Of a DNA stretch of 64,000 bases, positions 47,286-58,648 are shown in pieces. Below the pieces are notes generated by a model. The model saw only the letters and a list, made by a program, of their open reading frames with translations, was not told the DNA's origin and did not search any database. A program made the position numbers and the translations under genes. The DNA comes from Oidiodendron maius Zn (Eukaryota > Ascomycota > Leotiomycetes > Myxotrichaceae): contig KN832882.1 of NCBI GenBank assembly GCA_000827325.1, forward strand, positions 289,050 to 353,049, given 5' to 3'. The first letter of the stretch is position 1, and the number at the start of each line of letters is the position of its first letter.

Positions 47286-48702
47286 CTTTCAATCCGCGTT
47301 GCCGAGACCTGCTCAAGAGGCGGTTGATGATAAATAGGTGAAGAGCTTTGCAAAGTGAGCAGCAATATCAGAATAGAATTAGCAGCTCTTTATGCAACTG
47401 AATCGAAGTGAGAATACCGACGGTACAACTGTAGGCTCTAAGTATTCCTTGATCGGGCGTCGTCTCTGATAGATTCCTTGAATTTCGAACCAAGAATGTC
47501 TCAATACAAGGCGTGATAATACATATGATGACACGCTACCATATCTCCCAAGTCCCTATTACAGCTCGTCGCGGCATCTTTAAGTGTATGGCATTTATTT
47601 CCTTTTTGTTCTGGCGATATGGAAGGTGCCGTGATTTGCGATATCTGTTGAGTAGCTCGGTAGGCGAAACGCAAGTGTCCGAGACAGACAAGGGGCTGTT
47701 ACGGATGGGGAGGGAATAGGTGGAAGACTTCTGATACAGTTCTGCACCGTCAGCATGGCGGCAAATAAGAAGGCTAAAAGAGCCGGTTTAGGTGTGAGCA
47801 GTCGGCAAATCTCGGGGCCAGGAGTATCTTAGGCAAGTTCCGGTGCCCAAAGTACCACAGGCAATTAATGTCTGGCTATTACTTCGTACTTCTTCGGAAG
47901 CCGCGTCGACCCTGCTTGGCACGCTTAAAGTGAAACAGAGGGTTAAGGCTGACAACGAACCGTGCGCGCATTATGTCGGCAGATATCCTTCGATGCAGCG
48001 AAGGGGAGTGTCGAATAAATTCATCCTGTTGGTGGTGCCTGCCTATCTGAATCAATCCTGCCGTCTATATGATGGAGGGTATATCGAACGCAGAGCATGG
48101 CACAGACCCGACTACCAACATTTGTCGCTTAGAAAAGCGCCTCTTCCAGGCGTGAAATTACATTCTCTCCACAGCTTCCAAAATGGATCATCTAATTAAT
48201 ATCCACCCGCCTCTGGCGGAAAAGGGTAAATGATATGCGTGGTGTGGAGTAGTCGGCATCTGTAGTATGAATTAATCGGCAACTGTGGCATGAAACAATC
48301 GGCAATTGTGGTATGAAACAATCGGTAACTGTGGTATGAATCAATCGGTATCTGTGGTATGAATCAATCGACATCTGTGGTGTGAATGTAATGTGAGGGT
48401 ATTGAGAGGCCTCTGGCTCAAGACAGAATCAATAGACAGGTAAGTTCGCGTCCACCATATCTACGGTAATCTTACTTAAAATGGCATCCAAAGCAGTGTT
48501 TATATGGTCCTACGCCTTCCTTGGCGTCAGCGTGATTCCGAATACACACGATAATGTTGGGGCACGTATTCTCGAAAGAATTTGGGATTATAACGGATGG
48601 ATACTATTTTAACAAAGAGACGGTTCCCAATTTTAATCTTGTATCACTCCCGCCTAATGAGTTTCCCTCTAACCGTCAAATCCAGATCCATACCCTCTTC
48701 AA
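47286..48702. other. intergenic with a minisatellite
   Basis: No coding gene supported. The only structure is the 23-bp tandem array listed separately. Confidence 0.45.
48253..48390. repeat. 23-bp minisatellite, 6 units
   Basis: Six head-to-tail units of the form tcggcaactgtggcatgaa plus acaa, all exactly 23 bp with a few substitutions each. The units abut without spacers. Non-coding. Confidence 0.9.
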
Positions 48703-51490
48703 TTAGCTCATGCGCCTCTTCGATGAGAATGTCCCCGATAAACTACTACTTCTCTGTTTCTTACTCGATGCCGAAATCCTACCCAACAAATCCGAAAATG
48801 AAAGCATATCCTCCATCGCCAACTCCTCTTCTAAACCCCTTTCCAAACTCTCATAATAGATCGCTGCTGCTGCACAACTTCTCCGCTTTACTTTCTCCGC
48901 TTTCTTGGCCGCTTCGGCGGCGTTGCATCGTACCCATGCTTCTTGCATGACTTCCCAACAGCGATCGATATTGCCGATGCACATCCACTTTGTCATACTC
49001 TGTCAGCATTGTTCGACTCTATGTCTATCTCCCCTTCCGTAAGTTCCGCAACTAGCTGCTAGTAAGGGTCGATTTGGACGAGGACTAGTCAGGATGAAAG
49101 TGGGACAGCAACGAGATAGACGAGAACTTTCGTGGCTACTTGAGCAGAAGCCTACGATGCAATCTCTGGAACAGCTTGATACAGATAGAGTAGAGCGGTA
49201 TGCCGATATGCTTCAGCTGTCCGTAAAGCATTCGAGATCTTGGAAGAAGGATCCTCGGATTGCTCGATAACTGGTGGAGGGGACCATTGAACTATCGCTT
49301 CCTTCAATTCCGTTGCTTGACTGATAATTGCAATAGAGTTTGACTCCACTTTCCTCACCTTGCGGCAGAATATTGCTACTCTTCCTATGATTGGAAACAA
49401 GGTGAATGCGTAGGCCATAAGAGGATTAATTCCAACGATTCTAGTTGAAAACTGTATGATCAAAGATGCAAGATCGATTTCGAAACCCGTAGAATCATCA
49501 TCATCGACGAGTACGAGTTGTGCGATTATCGCCATATGTAGCCAAGTGTCGCACAGGAATCTGAATCGTGGAAAGGTGTCGTCCTTTGAGTTCTCCTTGT
49601 AGGAGAGTAGAGCTCGATTAGCCAGAAAGCTTACCGCTCTCAAATGCTCAATTATGGTAGAGAGATGTTGGTCCGACGATTCCGAAAATGCAAGAACTAG
49701 CGTACTTCCAAGAGTAATAGCTGTCCGTATGTATTCGCTCTCGGTAGCAAGAGACATGACCCTTCGTCTCAGATGCTCACTTTCAGCATCTCTAAAGGCC
49801 GGCTTCTTTTGCAAATTATCAATGGATGTAACTGCATGAGACAGAGTCTCTGAATCTCTTTCTATAGTGTCCAAATCTCTTTCTATATTCTCCAAATCTC
49901 TAAACAAGGGCCACAATGCCGTCGCGCAAGGATACTTAGTTGCTCCATTCATCGACAGAATCTCTCTAGTACGCTTGCTGAATAGACGTCTCAACATCCT
50001 AAGTCTTTCTTTTAGAAACTCTGGCTGCCGATATATCTTATCAACCGGAGTATGCTTCGCAAGCGTTGGAGGTGCAGTCGAGGAGGATGAAATATGCTGA
50101 TCCAGTGGCGTCCACATTTCCACATCTAACATCCGCGGCTCTCGTATAATTTCCTCCACATCATCATCCAAGACTGAGTGATGGGCCATCTTCATCTGCG
50201 GTAGGAGCTGACTATCCACCATTGGCGATGTGCTCATTACTGGCGTCGGCATACTCATTGGCAGTATTCCGGCACTCCACGGCCAGGCGTTCAGCTCTGA
50301 TCCTGGAAACCACAAGTCAATCAACCTTGGAGATTGCCCCGAGAAGCTTAGGCTCATTGTCGTATTCGGTAACATCATATTAGTATCGTCAACTAAGTTA
50401 CTTAAGCTGTTTATGGACGTATCTGCCTCAAATCCAGGTCTATATAATTCTTGCGTATATGGGAGATTACTGGTACCTAATACAGGTAGATGATTGAACT
50501 GTGTGTCTGGTAGGAGTGGGAAAGGAGCGGTCGGCGCCATGGCATGCAAGAAGATATCTTGCATGGATATATCTACATCAACCGCGGAGCACAGTGTTAA
50601 AGAGGAGGCATCAGAGATAGAGAAGCACGCTGGAGGTACAGGATTGAGAAGGTTATTCGACAATATTGAATCTGCATAGAGTAAGCTTGTGACTTAATAT
50701 ATGTGGGTCATAAATTGTACTTTGTTTTATTTCAGGTGGCGAAATAGCCATTCCGATCGACACCGAACCTTGCGTCGGGAGAGGTAAGTCTGTTTGTTGG
50801 ACCCACCCAAGTTCAACGGAACCCCTGTATGGCGAGGTTGTCTCAGAGCTTCTTAATGTAGCTGTTATAAGTGGGGGGCTCTTGGCAGCACCCGGAGAGC
50901 TAGCAGACTGGTCTGGAGTAGGTGGAGACGGGGTATAAACACTAAAAGTTGGGGACGGGGCTGGAGGTCAAACATCAGACAGGCTCAATCATGCTAAGCG
51001 AGGACCACCTCACGATTAACAGGACTCGGCATAGAGAGTAACATTTCCTCTGAAATGCCTTTCCTCTTAAGATATCGATTGATCTTCTGCTCATCCACAG
51101 ACTTCTTGTTCACGCGAAAGGCGCTGTCCTTGGCTTCGTATCGTTTTCGACGAACCCGAGCTCGGCCCATCGCTAGAATACTGCTTCCTCTCATGTTTTT
51201 AACGTCAAGGCCCAATTTCGTGATTCTGTCTTTAAACTGCTTGCACCTGAATCGCGAATCAGTTTCGGAATATACTTCCTAAAGATCGAAAGAAATTCAT
51301 ACGAGGCAACGAAGCCGAATTCCTGCCTCATAATGCTCATTACGTCGCTGAGCGTTTGTTGTTCTTCAATGTACAGCTTTTCGATGGTCGGTTTTTGCAT
51401 CTCCCATTCATGAGTAGAATGTCTGTGAGTCTGAGCCGGTGGTGCTCCTGGAGGCGGTGCCATAGTGGGCAAGCTCGTAGTGGAATCCAT
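48703..51490 (-). pseudogene. Clr5-domain transcription-factor-like gene with disrupted 3' end
   Basis: Exons complement(51303..51490, 51014..51246, 50721..50960, 49152..50671) splice in phase and give 726 residues before a stop. The N terminus has a Clr5 domain (WEMQKPTIEKLYIEEQQTL...GFVAS-CKQFKDRITKLGLDV) and a conserved basic extension (RVRRKRYEAKDSAFRVNKK, VDEQKINRYLKRKGIS); a Pro/Ser linker and a helical fungal regulator-type C-terminal half follow (RTAITLGSTLVLAFSESSDQ, LLYLYQAVPEIAS). Beyond the stop at 49152 the same frame continues the protein (ASAQVATKVLVYLVAVPLSS) past two more stops, then shifts frame at about 48997 into KWMCIGNIDRCWEVMQEAWV, the usual end of this family. So the gene has lost its last 100 or so residues to three stops and a frameshift. 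The truncated protein could still be made. Confidence 0.78.
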
Positions 51491-52076
51491 ATCGTGAGGT
51501 AAGTACAGTACAATACTGCTTTCAAAAATTCCAAGGGAGTTAGGGTGCTTAAATGATAGCCTGGTTCAGGATCGCCGACCGAAGAAATTGATTATCATTG
51601 GCAGAACAAAAAGTTCCTGTGGGATATCGATTCGGGTCGGTCACCCATCCAATTAGATCGAAAAGGTTGGAACTTTTGCCAACGTTAAGGGGCGGCCACT
51701 CGGGGAAAAGTTCCGGCCCTGCGCAGGCCTTAGGCATAAACTTTTGTGATCTTTAAATCACGTGTACTTGATTGGTTGAATCACGTGTTGATTACTTTCT
51801 TGTATACCCCGAGCTGCAGCCTAGTAGGTGCAACCTGAGCCTGTAGAACTCTCTACGTCTAGAATCGTCCTAGCCAGCTGAAACCCCCGACAAATCAACA
51901 CCCGACAATAAATTAATTTTAGACACGGCAGAGAACCGGCCACACACTACAAGAGACAGCCTCTCAGCCTAAACTTTGTTGCATTAGAATCTGCTTCCCC
52001 CTTCTCTATTTCTCAGCAAATTGCTCCAATTCTTCCGCCATCCATCTAGTCTACTTTTTTCACCCTGGCTGGGCAT
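51491..52076. promoter_or_regulatory. divergent promoter region, Clr5 gene and cupredoxin gene
   Basis: 586 bp between start codons. It has two copies of atcacgtg (51757-51785), E-box-like cacgtg words, separated by about 24 bp, and a pyrimidine-rich leader before 52077. Confidence 0.45.
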
Positions 52077-53071
52077 ATGCCAAAAATGTTCTTCTTTAGA
52101 TTTCTTGTTGCTACGGCGATCCTTCAACTGGCCCATGCCCAACTAGAGTATGTCAATATCCAAGCAGGAACGGGATTGCACTTTGTTCATCCAGAAGTAC
52201 CTGCTGGTATCGGGGACGGTACGTGTTATAGCCTTCTAGCTTCTTCTTTTTGCATGGTACTTCATAAATATCGAAATTTGAGCTTCTGCGATTTCTACAC
52301 TTAGCCTCCTTTTGACAATTGGTACAATGAACTCATTCTAGGAAAGATAAGGCTGACGCTGAATTTCTAAACTAGTAATTGTCTTCAGCTTTGGGGGCCC
52401 GGGTCCGATGAATCACAGTGTAGTTCAAAGTAGCTACGAGAATCCGTGTCATCCTCTTCCTGGTGGCTTCTACTCCGGTTTTGTGCCTGTTCCACCAGGT
52501 GCACAAGGCGGCGTACGTGCTTAATTTCCTTGCTCCTTATCTGCTCGTTGCTTTGTATTCTTCAAATAATAGTTCGTTTACTTACGATGATAATAAATAG
52601 CCACTCCTCTTCCTCGTTACGATTAACACTACGGACCCCATATACTACTACTGTGGTCAAGTTGGTCATTGCCAAGCTGGCATGGTTGGCGTTATCAATC
52701 CACCGTGCACTGGAAATGGCATAGATGGCCCTGGCACGTTTGCAGCATTCCAGAGTGCAGCCGAATTAGTCACTTCGGTCGGCCCAATCCCTACAGTTAT
52801 CCAAGGTGGCCAATTGGTCTCTACACGTCCAACTTCGGCGCTTACGGGGTCTCCGGGTCCTACCTTCTCTGGATTCAGTGCCAGCTGCACCACAAAGTCA
52901 AATTCATCGTCTAATTTGACAGCATCCACAACTACGTCAGCTGTTCGGCCAACTTTCAGCCTAGGAGCTGGCGTCTCAATAAGACACCAGGAATCGCCAG
53001 GTCTTCTAGGGCATGTAGGATTGCAGCTAGGAATTGTTAGCGTTGCGCTCTTGGCCTTCATTTTTTTCTAA
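52077..53071 (+). CDS. GPI-anchored extracellular cupredoxin
   Basis: Join(52077..52218, 52376..52512, 52601..53071), 249 residues, phases fit. Signal peptide (MFFFRFLVATAILQLAHA), then a beta-rich domain with the four type-1 copper ligands in order: His61 in PMNHSV, Cys111 in IYYYC, His116 in VGHC, Met121 in AGM. A Ser/Thr-rich region follows and the protein ends in a hydrophobic tail (GLQLGIVSVALLAFIFF) typical of GPI attachment. Intron 1 is long (157 bp) and intron 2 is 88 bp. Fungal members of this family are wall-bound proteins, expressed in development or plant contact; redox or copper-carrier roles are suggested but unproven. No single continuous frame covers the gene, which is why it is easily missed. 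Confidence 0.87.
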
Positions 53072-53430
53072 GATGTGGCTTTAATTCTATAGTCACAGAT
53101 ACGCTTATTTGATAACTTGATGTTTTGGTGACAAATTTTGTCCTGTATTTCGCGCTTTACACCGGGATGGGATCATGAGAGCATCCATGATACGGCTATA
53201 TTACGGTATCTTCGCTTGAGATTAGGTGGCGGTTATGCTAACTTCATAATGTATCTGGGTGGAAATTGTGTAGCTGGTTAAGGCGTTTAACGCTCACATA
53301 TGCTCCTCCCACAATTTCTCAGTAAGCTTGTGGGCTCGATGTTAGCCAGTGTCTTGGCTTTTAAAGCATCCGACCAGGTGGCAGATATCTAATAAAAAAT
53401 ATACTGCAACAATAGCCACCTGAAATAGCT
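53072..53430. other. intergenic between convergent genes
   Basis: 359 bp, no feature seen. Confidence 0.4.
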
Positions 53431-55658
53431 CTAGATGATAGTTACTGTCTGTATCATTCCCATGTTGTCAGAATGTTTTTGGATATCGGGGACGCCCGGG
53501 CGGCTGGCCTGCACAGTGATCTGCCGAGCATCGATAGCCACAGTGCCTACTCGCTGGTACTCGTTCTTACCGTTCACCTTCTCAAGAACCAGAGCGACGG
53601 GAAATGCCCGGTCTATTGTGTTTATCCCCATGAGCATACATAAAACTTCCCGATATCCTTTCGAGCCCGGGAAGTCAACAGCATCTACGAATGCATCCTC
53701 GTTGACATAGGTGTGCTCAGGTTGGGTTCCGCCATCATGCCTTGCTGGGTTCAAAGTTCCTTGCGTCAGATCGTAAATGAGCTGCTCGGCCCTGCGTCGT
53801 CGTGGTAAATAAAGTCTCATATTTATACCAGACGCAAAATAGGCTCGCAAGGTAAGCCCTCTCAATCTGACACACCCTCTGTACACTTTGCTGTTGCTTG
53901 GGTCCCGCTGGCATGATATTTCCAAGACTTCAATATCAGGGTCGGCTATCATGTCGTCTTTCAAACCATATCCAGACCGTTTCCTTTGAGAATGGGAATC
54001 GAAAGGGGTATACATCGAATACACAACCGGGCCTTTTATAGAATACCATGACCACGAAGGGAAAACAAGGTTGTCCGGTCTGGAGGATGGTTCAGCCGTA
54101 TGCCAGACGAGCGAGCGAACAACGTCTCGCTTCCAAATGCCGACCAAGCATTTATCGTTTAGGAATGATTCTACCTTCGCTGTAATACTCGCTACTGCTA
54201 GCAGCCTATCTTCCTCGTATGTGAGATGCCGCTTAGTGTACTCTTCCACGATATTTCTCCTCCACATGCACATAAGCTTCTCTCTTATATCAAGGGGATG
54301 CCTTTTTTGAAACAATAGCTTTTTCAGTTGACGATCGTCTATAGCTCGGAAATCGTCAGTAGGTTCCGGGATACCGCACGGGCAGGACTCTGACATGCTT
54401 CCCTCCAAACATTCCCAGAAGAGGCCAGATCTGGTGATATACAATACTCGTTGTGATAAGATTTGTTCTTGCAAGACCCAGCCTCTGGTATCGAGGTCAC
54501 CCAGTTCTCTTGATAGCGACTTATGCCGCGGTTCTACCATAGTGCCAAGTCTTACGTCGTCGGTGAAAGTGATGGTAAGTGTTGCGTTGCCGTATACAGC
54601 TGCCATCTTTGGCGCCTCCTCTTCGAAATCACCAGGATCAGCCTTACACTTTTGGATTATACACTGTTCCAAAATTTAGCAATATTCTAAATAAACGCTT
54701 TCGAAGTTATATTCCAACAAGGATAACATACCAGAGCATCGATCCAAACATAACGGATACCAAGCCTGCTGGCGATCAGGCAGGCATCCCGGACCTGAGT
54801 CTGCAAGGTACCGAGAGGAATTTCTCGGCGGAATGCCTCAAGAGACTCTGCCGTTGTTTTGATAGTGGTATCCTGCCATCTATAGCTCAGGGCACAGTAA
54901 GGTGACCTTCTTCGTCCCCCGGCAGCCAATTTAATCAACCCCTGATCTAATCGGCCCACGTCCACAATTCGCTTAGGAAGAACTGGCCACAATATTTCCG
55001 AGAATGGGGGGTTTTCACTGCAAGGATGATATTTTAAGCACCGATATAACCAGAATCCAGCATAGGCTAGTGCGCGTTCGACAGTTTCCCCTCTGTGCTG
55101 GAGCATTGACGCGACTCCGATTGCCTGCTCATATGATACTTATGAAGTTTATCAGAACTTGAGAGACAGAATTTGAGTCAGAAATATTAGTGACTAACCT
55201 ATGAGATGCCTGTTTTTGTCTGGATACGGAATCAGCCTCTTTAAGTCTACCTCTTTTGTGTGTTGGACCATGTCCTCAAATTCCTTGAGGCTGAGACTCT
55301 GAATTTGCTCCTTAAATGGATCCCGCAGCTTCGCAAAGAATTGTGAGGGGAAGAACTTTATCTGATTTGGATTTTGGTCTGCAGCCCTTATTAGAAGCTC
55401 GAAGGAATACCAATTCTCGGTATCGCATGCCAGATCCAATATCGACTTGCCATCCTCTGTGAGTTCCTCTATGCTTGCCCCATGTTCCAGGAGAAGGGAC
55501 ACCATGCTCGATGTTCCGGTAAAAGCAGCTCTTTGAAGCAGCGTCCAAAATCCAGTGCCGTACAAGGCTGGGAAGAGGGAGTTGACATCCTCTCCGTTGT
55601 CGAGAAAGTTCTGTAGCTCCTCTAGGCTATTTGGGGGCTCCATGTTTGGTATCCGCAA
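53431..55658 (-). CDS. Ankyrin-HET fusion protein
   Basis: Complement(53431..54663, 54732..55138, 55199..55658), 699 residues. The first exon encodes ankyrin-like units (SLEELQNFLDNGEDVNSLFP; FWTLLQRAAFTGTSSMVSLL then LEHGASIEE; GKSILDLACDTENWYSFELL). A 60-bp intron (gttagt...cataag) joins RHLI to VSYEQAIGVASMLQHRGETV in phase; the second intron is 68 bp. The HET part (PF06985) has YCALSYRWQD, IRYVWIDALCIIQK, then KMAAVYGNATLTI and RGWVLQEQILSQRVLYI, the full set of HET blocks. The order ankyrin then HET differs from the commoner HET then ankyrin/WD. The short first intron is the weak point: if it is not spliced, the window holds a separate 154-residue ankyrin gene ahead of a HET gene starting at 55106. 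Confidence 0.8.
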
Positions 55659-56826
55659 TTTAGGATTTGTTATGTTGATGGTAGAGACTTGGTAGACTTC
55701 TCACCAGTTCATTTCTAGGAAGGCTGGTGTTACAAAATGCTTTTTAGCGGAGGAGATCTTTGTAACGCCAATTTTCAGCCACTCACGTGCTAATGATAAT
55801 CAGTCATTGACAAGCTTGAGTTCGAATGCCGGTTCTATTATACAAACCAAGGAGAGAGGAGTAGAGAAGTGGGATATATAGAGAGCTAACTAAAGATTAT
55901 AATTCAGTCCTCTTCAAAGCATGCAATTCGCGGTCAATATCTTGGGGGCGGAAAGGGGAGAGGTAGGGGGGAGAGGCACCTTGGCCAGCAACTTGGGCTT
56001 CTGATAGGCGTGGAACTATATTAGGCCTGGAGTTTAGACTCTCATCTCTTGAAAATTGGTCTTTTAAAGCCGGTATTTGTAGTTCCCTCATTTGTAGTTC
56101 CCTTTTGGAATCGTCCAGTAAATCTACCCCACACAAGCGAAAGCTTGAGGTGTATACTGCGCTTCGCCTGCATTCGTTCTCTTTGGGTGGCAAGAAAAGT
56201 AAATGGAGATTCAGGTTGAAATTTTGCGCAGGAAAAGTTTAAACATTCAACTCTTGTTGCTGTCTTCGAGAAGGCGCATTATTTAGGCGGGGTCTTGCGA
56301 TCTCAAGATCGAAAGACGTCGAACAACATTTATCGCAGATTCGGCATGCATTCGAAGTTGAGTGTTGAGTTGAGAGAGGATATTTAATTATGGACGGTGC
56401 TCATAATACTCAGTTAAACCGCCAGCCTTATGGAACTGCATCGTTGTCAGTTCGCATATCTAGCTTGTTGCAGGACAGCTTCTGTTAGAAGCCGTGCTGG
56501 TACAGCCTATTTGACGCTTAAACTTTATTTGCACAGGATTTCCGAGGTCAGACATTAGTTACAAAAACCTTTCAAGGACTTTCTCTTTCGACAGTCAGTT
56601 GTTATTGACTTTGGGCCTTTTTCTCTTTCGAGGGTTGCTTATCTGTACGACGATGAAGGATAGAGAGAGTGACCTTTTACCTTTTGATATGGCATAGTTT
56701 GTTCGACCGCCCATAAATTAGACGCGACGGCGATAATGCAAATATATATTATCTTTTTTTATAAGAGGGGTTCTAGATGTTTACAAGTAGCTATAGTACA
56801 GGACTTATATAAAATTATAGAAAATA
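55659..56826. other. intergenic with one small open frame
   Basis: A minus-strand frame at 55897-56193 codes 98 residues starting MPPKENECRRSAVYTSSFRL and ending RPQDIDRELHALKRTEL, charged and helical, family unknown. It could be a small protein gene. The remainder is non-coding. Confidence 0.35.
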
Positions 56827-57142
56827 TTGACTAGGTCCTAGGGCTTCGGGCACATTTACACATACTACACATCTGCCTATTAGGCTGCCTACTGGTGCCT
56901 ATAAGGTAACCAGGTGGGAGCCTATTTGGTGACTCAATTGAGTGTATAGTGTTGAGCATAAAAGGCTCCAGTTCTCCTGAATCTCTTCTTACTTTAGTTG
57001 TCTCTACATCACTCTCTTTACCTACTGCTTTCGGCATTCTGCTATGCCGAAAGCCTATAGTCAATATAACTGAGTTTCACCTTGATATCCAACTATAACC
57101 TGCGCATTAACCTGAACCTCAGCTCAAGAGAAAATATTAATC
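56827..57142 (-). repeat. dispersed repeat, copy B (with extra hairpin)
   Basis: Matches 6243-6507 with few substitutions. It has about 46 extra bases around 57014-57062 that contain gctttcggcat / atgccgaaagc, an 11-bp inverted repeat with a 6-nt loop (57027-57054). The minus-strand peptide with LPPGYLIGTSRQPNR and CSMCKC is preserved and in this copy is extended upstream through the extra segment. Confidence 0.65.
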
Positions 57143-57472
57143 TATTTGCGAATAATGAATTGCTTGAGTTCAAAGTCCCCCTTATTTCTCGGCACGGTGG
57201 GCTTCTCGGCACCTAGGGACAGACATTAGATCAACAAATATAGCTCTATCTCTGTTCACATACGCATGAAGCCCGCCCACTATCAGATGCTGTCTATCTT
57301 GATTGTAGCATTCAGAGCGCTAATATTCCGACGATCTGTAGACATTATATATAACTAGAAACAAAAGGATGACATATTTACAAGCTGTTCCTAGGTAGCA
57401 ATCAACGTCGAACGCGCTATTGCTTACTAGGGCAATTCATCCTCCACGTTCTTCAAAATACGCTTCCATTCT
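57143..57472. other. intergenic
   Basis: 330 bp, no feature seen; 3' flank of the phosphodiesterase gene. Confidence 0.4.
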
Positions 57473-58648
57473 CTAAGGCCGCGACACGGCCAAGAAGGCA
57501 TCTATTAAGTTAGAAGGCACATCAAAATAATCAAACATCACTATTCCTAGTCGCTTTCCTGTCATTCCTTGAAAGAACGGCACAAGCTGTTGGTTCACAC
57601 CCCCCAGAGGTGTCAGGTCCGTCCCATTTCCAACTGCCATAATCTCTGGAGTATCAATCGGCACATTAACATCATTCTCGCTGCTTGCGAAACTCCAAAA
57701 TAGGCTGTTAGGATACTGAGTCGCCGCCATGTTCAAGTGGGCCGTCACAGCGTCATACTTGGCCGCGATGTTCTCTGCTGCCGATGTGCCTAACCCAAGG
57801 TTTATGGAGTAGTAGTCCTCAATGTAGGCAGTGGCATTAGTCGCAAGGTTATATACGAGAGTGATGTTTGGATCATTGTCGATCCATTGTGAGGGCGAGA
57901 AGTGGCACCCGGGTAATGCAGCTGTGTACGAGGCAGGCAGCATATCGAAGTCGAATCGCTGCAATAGAGTGATCTTTCCACGTGCTTGACCAAGTGTGCC
58001 GAACTCGCCTTTCGTTTGCAGAAAGTACTTCTTGGCAGCTGGAGAAGTGAGCATATTGAATAAGCTCATTTGTACACCTGCGTCATTGGTGCCGTGCAAT
58101 GTCGTCGAGCCTTCATACTGGAACGACAAGAACAGTGCTTCCGTTTTGTGGTCGTCCAGCCACTGGTAGAAGCCGAAGAGTACATCGTCTACAGTGGCAG
58201 TTTCCGAAAGGAGAGCCTGGGAATGCCAGAACACGAGCGTGGAGTTGGTAACATCATAGGCATATCTTATATCGAACACTCTGACGCCAGCGTTCAGCAT
58301 ATCAATAAAGCTTTTCTCCTGGCAACGATACACCTGTGGCGGCAAAGGCGGATTGTCGTCGAGGTCTGTCACGTGGTTTAAAGACTCCTGGGTGGCGAGA
58401 GAGTAGTTCCATGTCTGCGGATCGTGGGCGCCGGGGATATTCATGTGCACGATAAGCGTACTGTCGGGATACTTCGACATCCATTCCGCGGTTGGGCTGG
58501 TATCCTTCTCGTAATAACCAAAGATAGGCGAGGCGTCTGCGAGAACCTTTTGGACTGCGAGGTCGCCGAGAGAGGGCGCGGATGAGGTAACGGGGCAAGA
58601 GAGTGCAGTGAGAACCAGAGAGACCGCGGCAAACGCTGAGGTCCGCAT
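57473..58648 (-). CDS. Secreted PLC-like phosphodiesterase (PI-PLC X type)
   Basis: 391 residues, one exon. The frame is open up to 58825, but Met at 58648 begins a clear signal peptide (MRTSAFAAVSLVLTALSC). A TIM-barrel PLC-like domain follows with the two His positions of the PI-PLC superfamily: His75 in MNIPGAHD and His142 in LVFWHS, plus GVRVFDIRYA and ALFLSFQYEG. Bacterial-type PI-PLCs cleave phosphatidylinositol or GPI anchors; fungal secreted members are little studied, so the substrate is open. Several N-x-S/T sites fit secretion. The ending MFDYFDVPSNLIDAFLAV is intact. Confidence 0.87.
   Translation of the reverse strand: MRTSAFAAVSLVLTALSCPVTSSAPSLGDLAVQKVLADASPIFGYYEKDTSPTAEWMSKYPDSTLIVHMNIPGAHDPQTWNYSLATQESLNHVTDLDDNPPLPPQVYRCQEKSFIDMLNAGVRVFDIRYAYDVTNSTLVFWHSQALLSETATVDDVLFGFYQWLDDHKTEALFLSFQYEGSTTLHGTNDAGVQMSLFNMLTSPAAKKYFLQTKGEFGTLGQARGKITLLQRFDFDMLPASYTAALPGCHFSPSQWIDNDPNITLVYNLATNATAYIEDYYSINLGLGTSAAENIAAKYDAVTAHLNMAATQYPNSLFWSFASSENDVNVPIDTPEIMAVGNGTDLTPLGGVNQQLVPFFQGMTGKRLGIVMFDYFDVPSNLIDAFLAVSRP

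Noticed and set aside
48253-48390. CRISPR-like array
   Set aside because: Units are 23 bp and directly abut; there are no unique spacers, and the setting is a eukaryotic genome.
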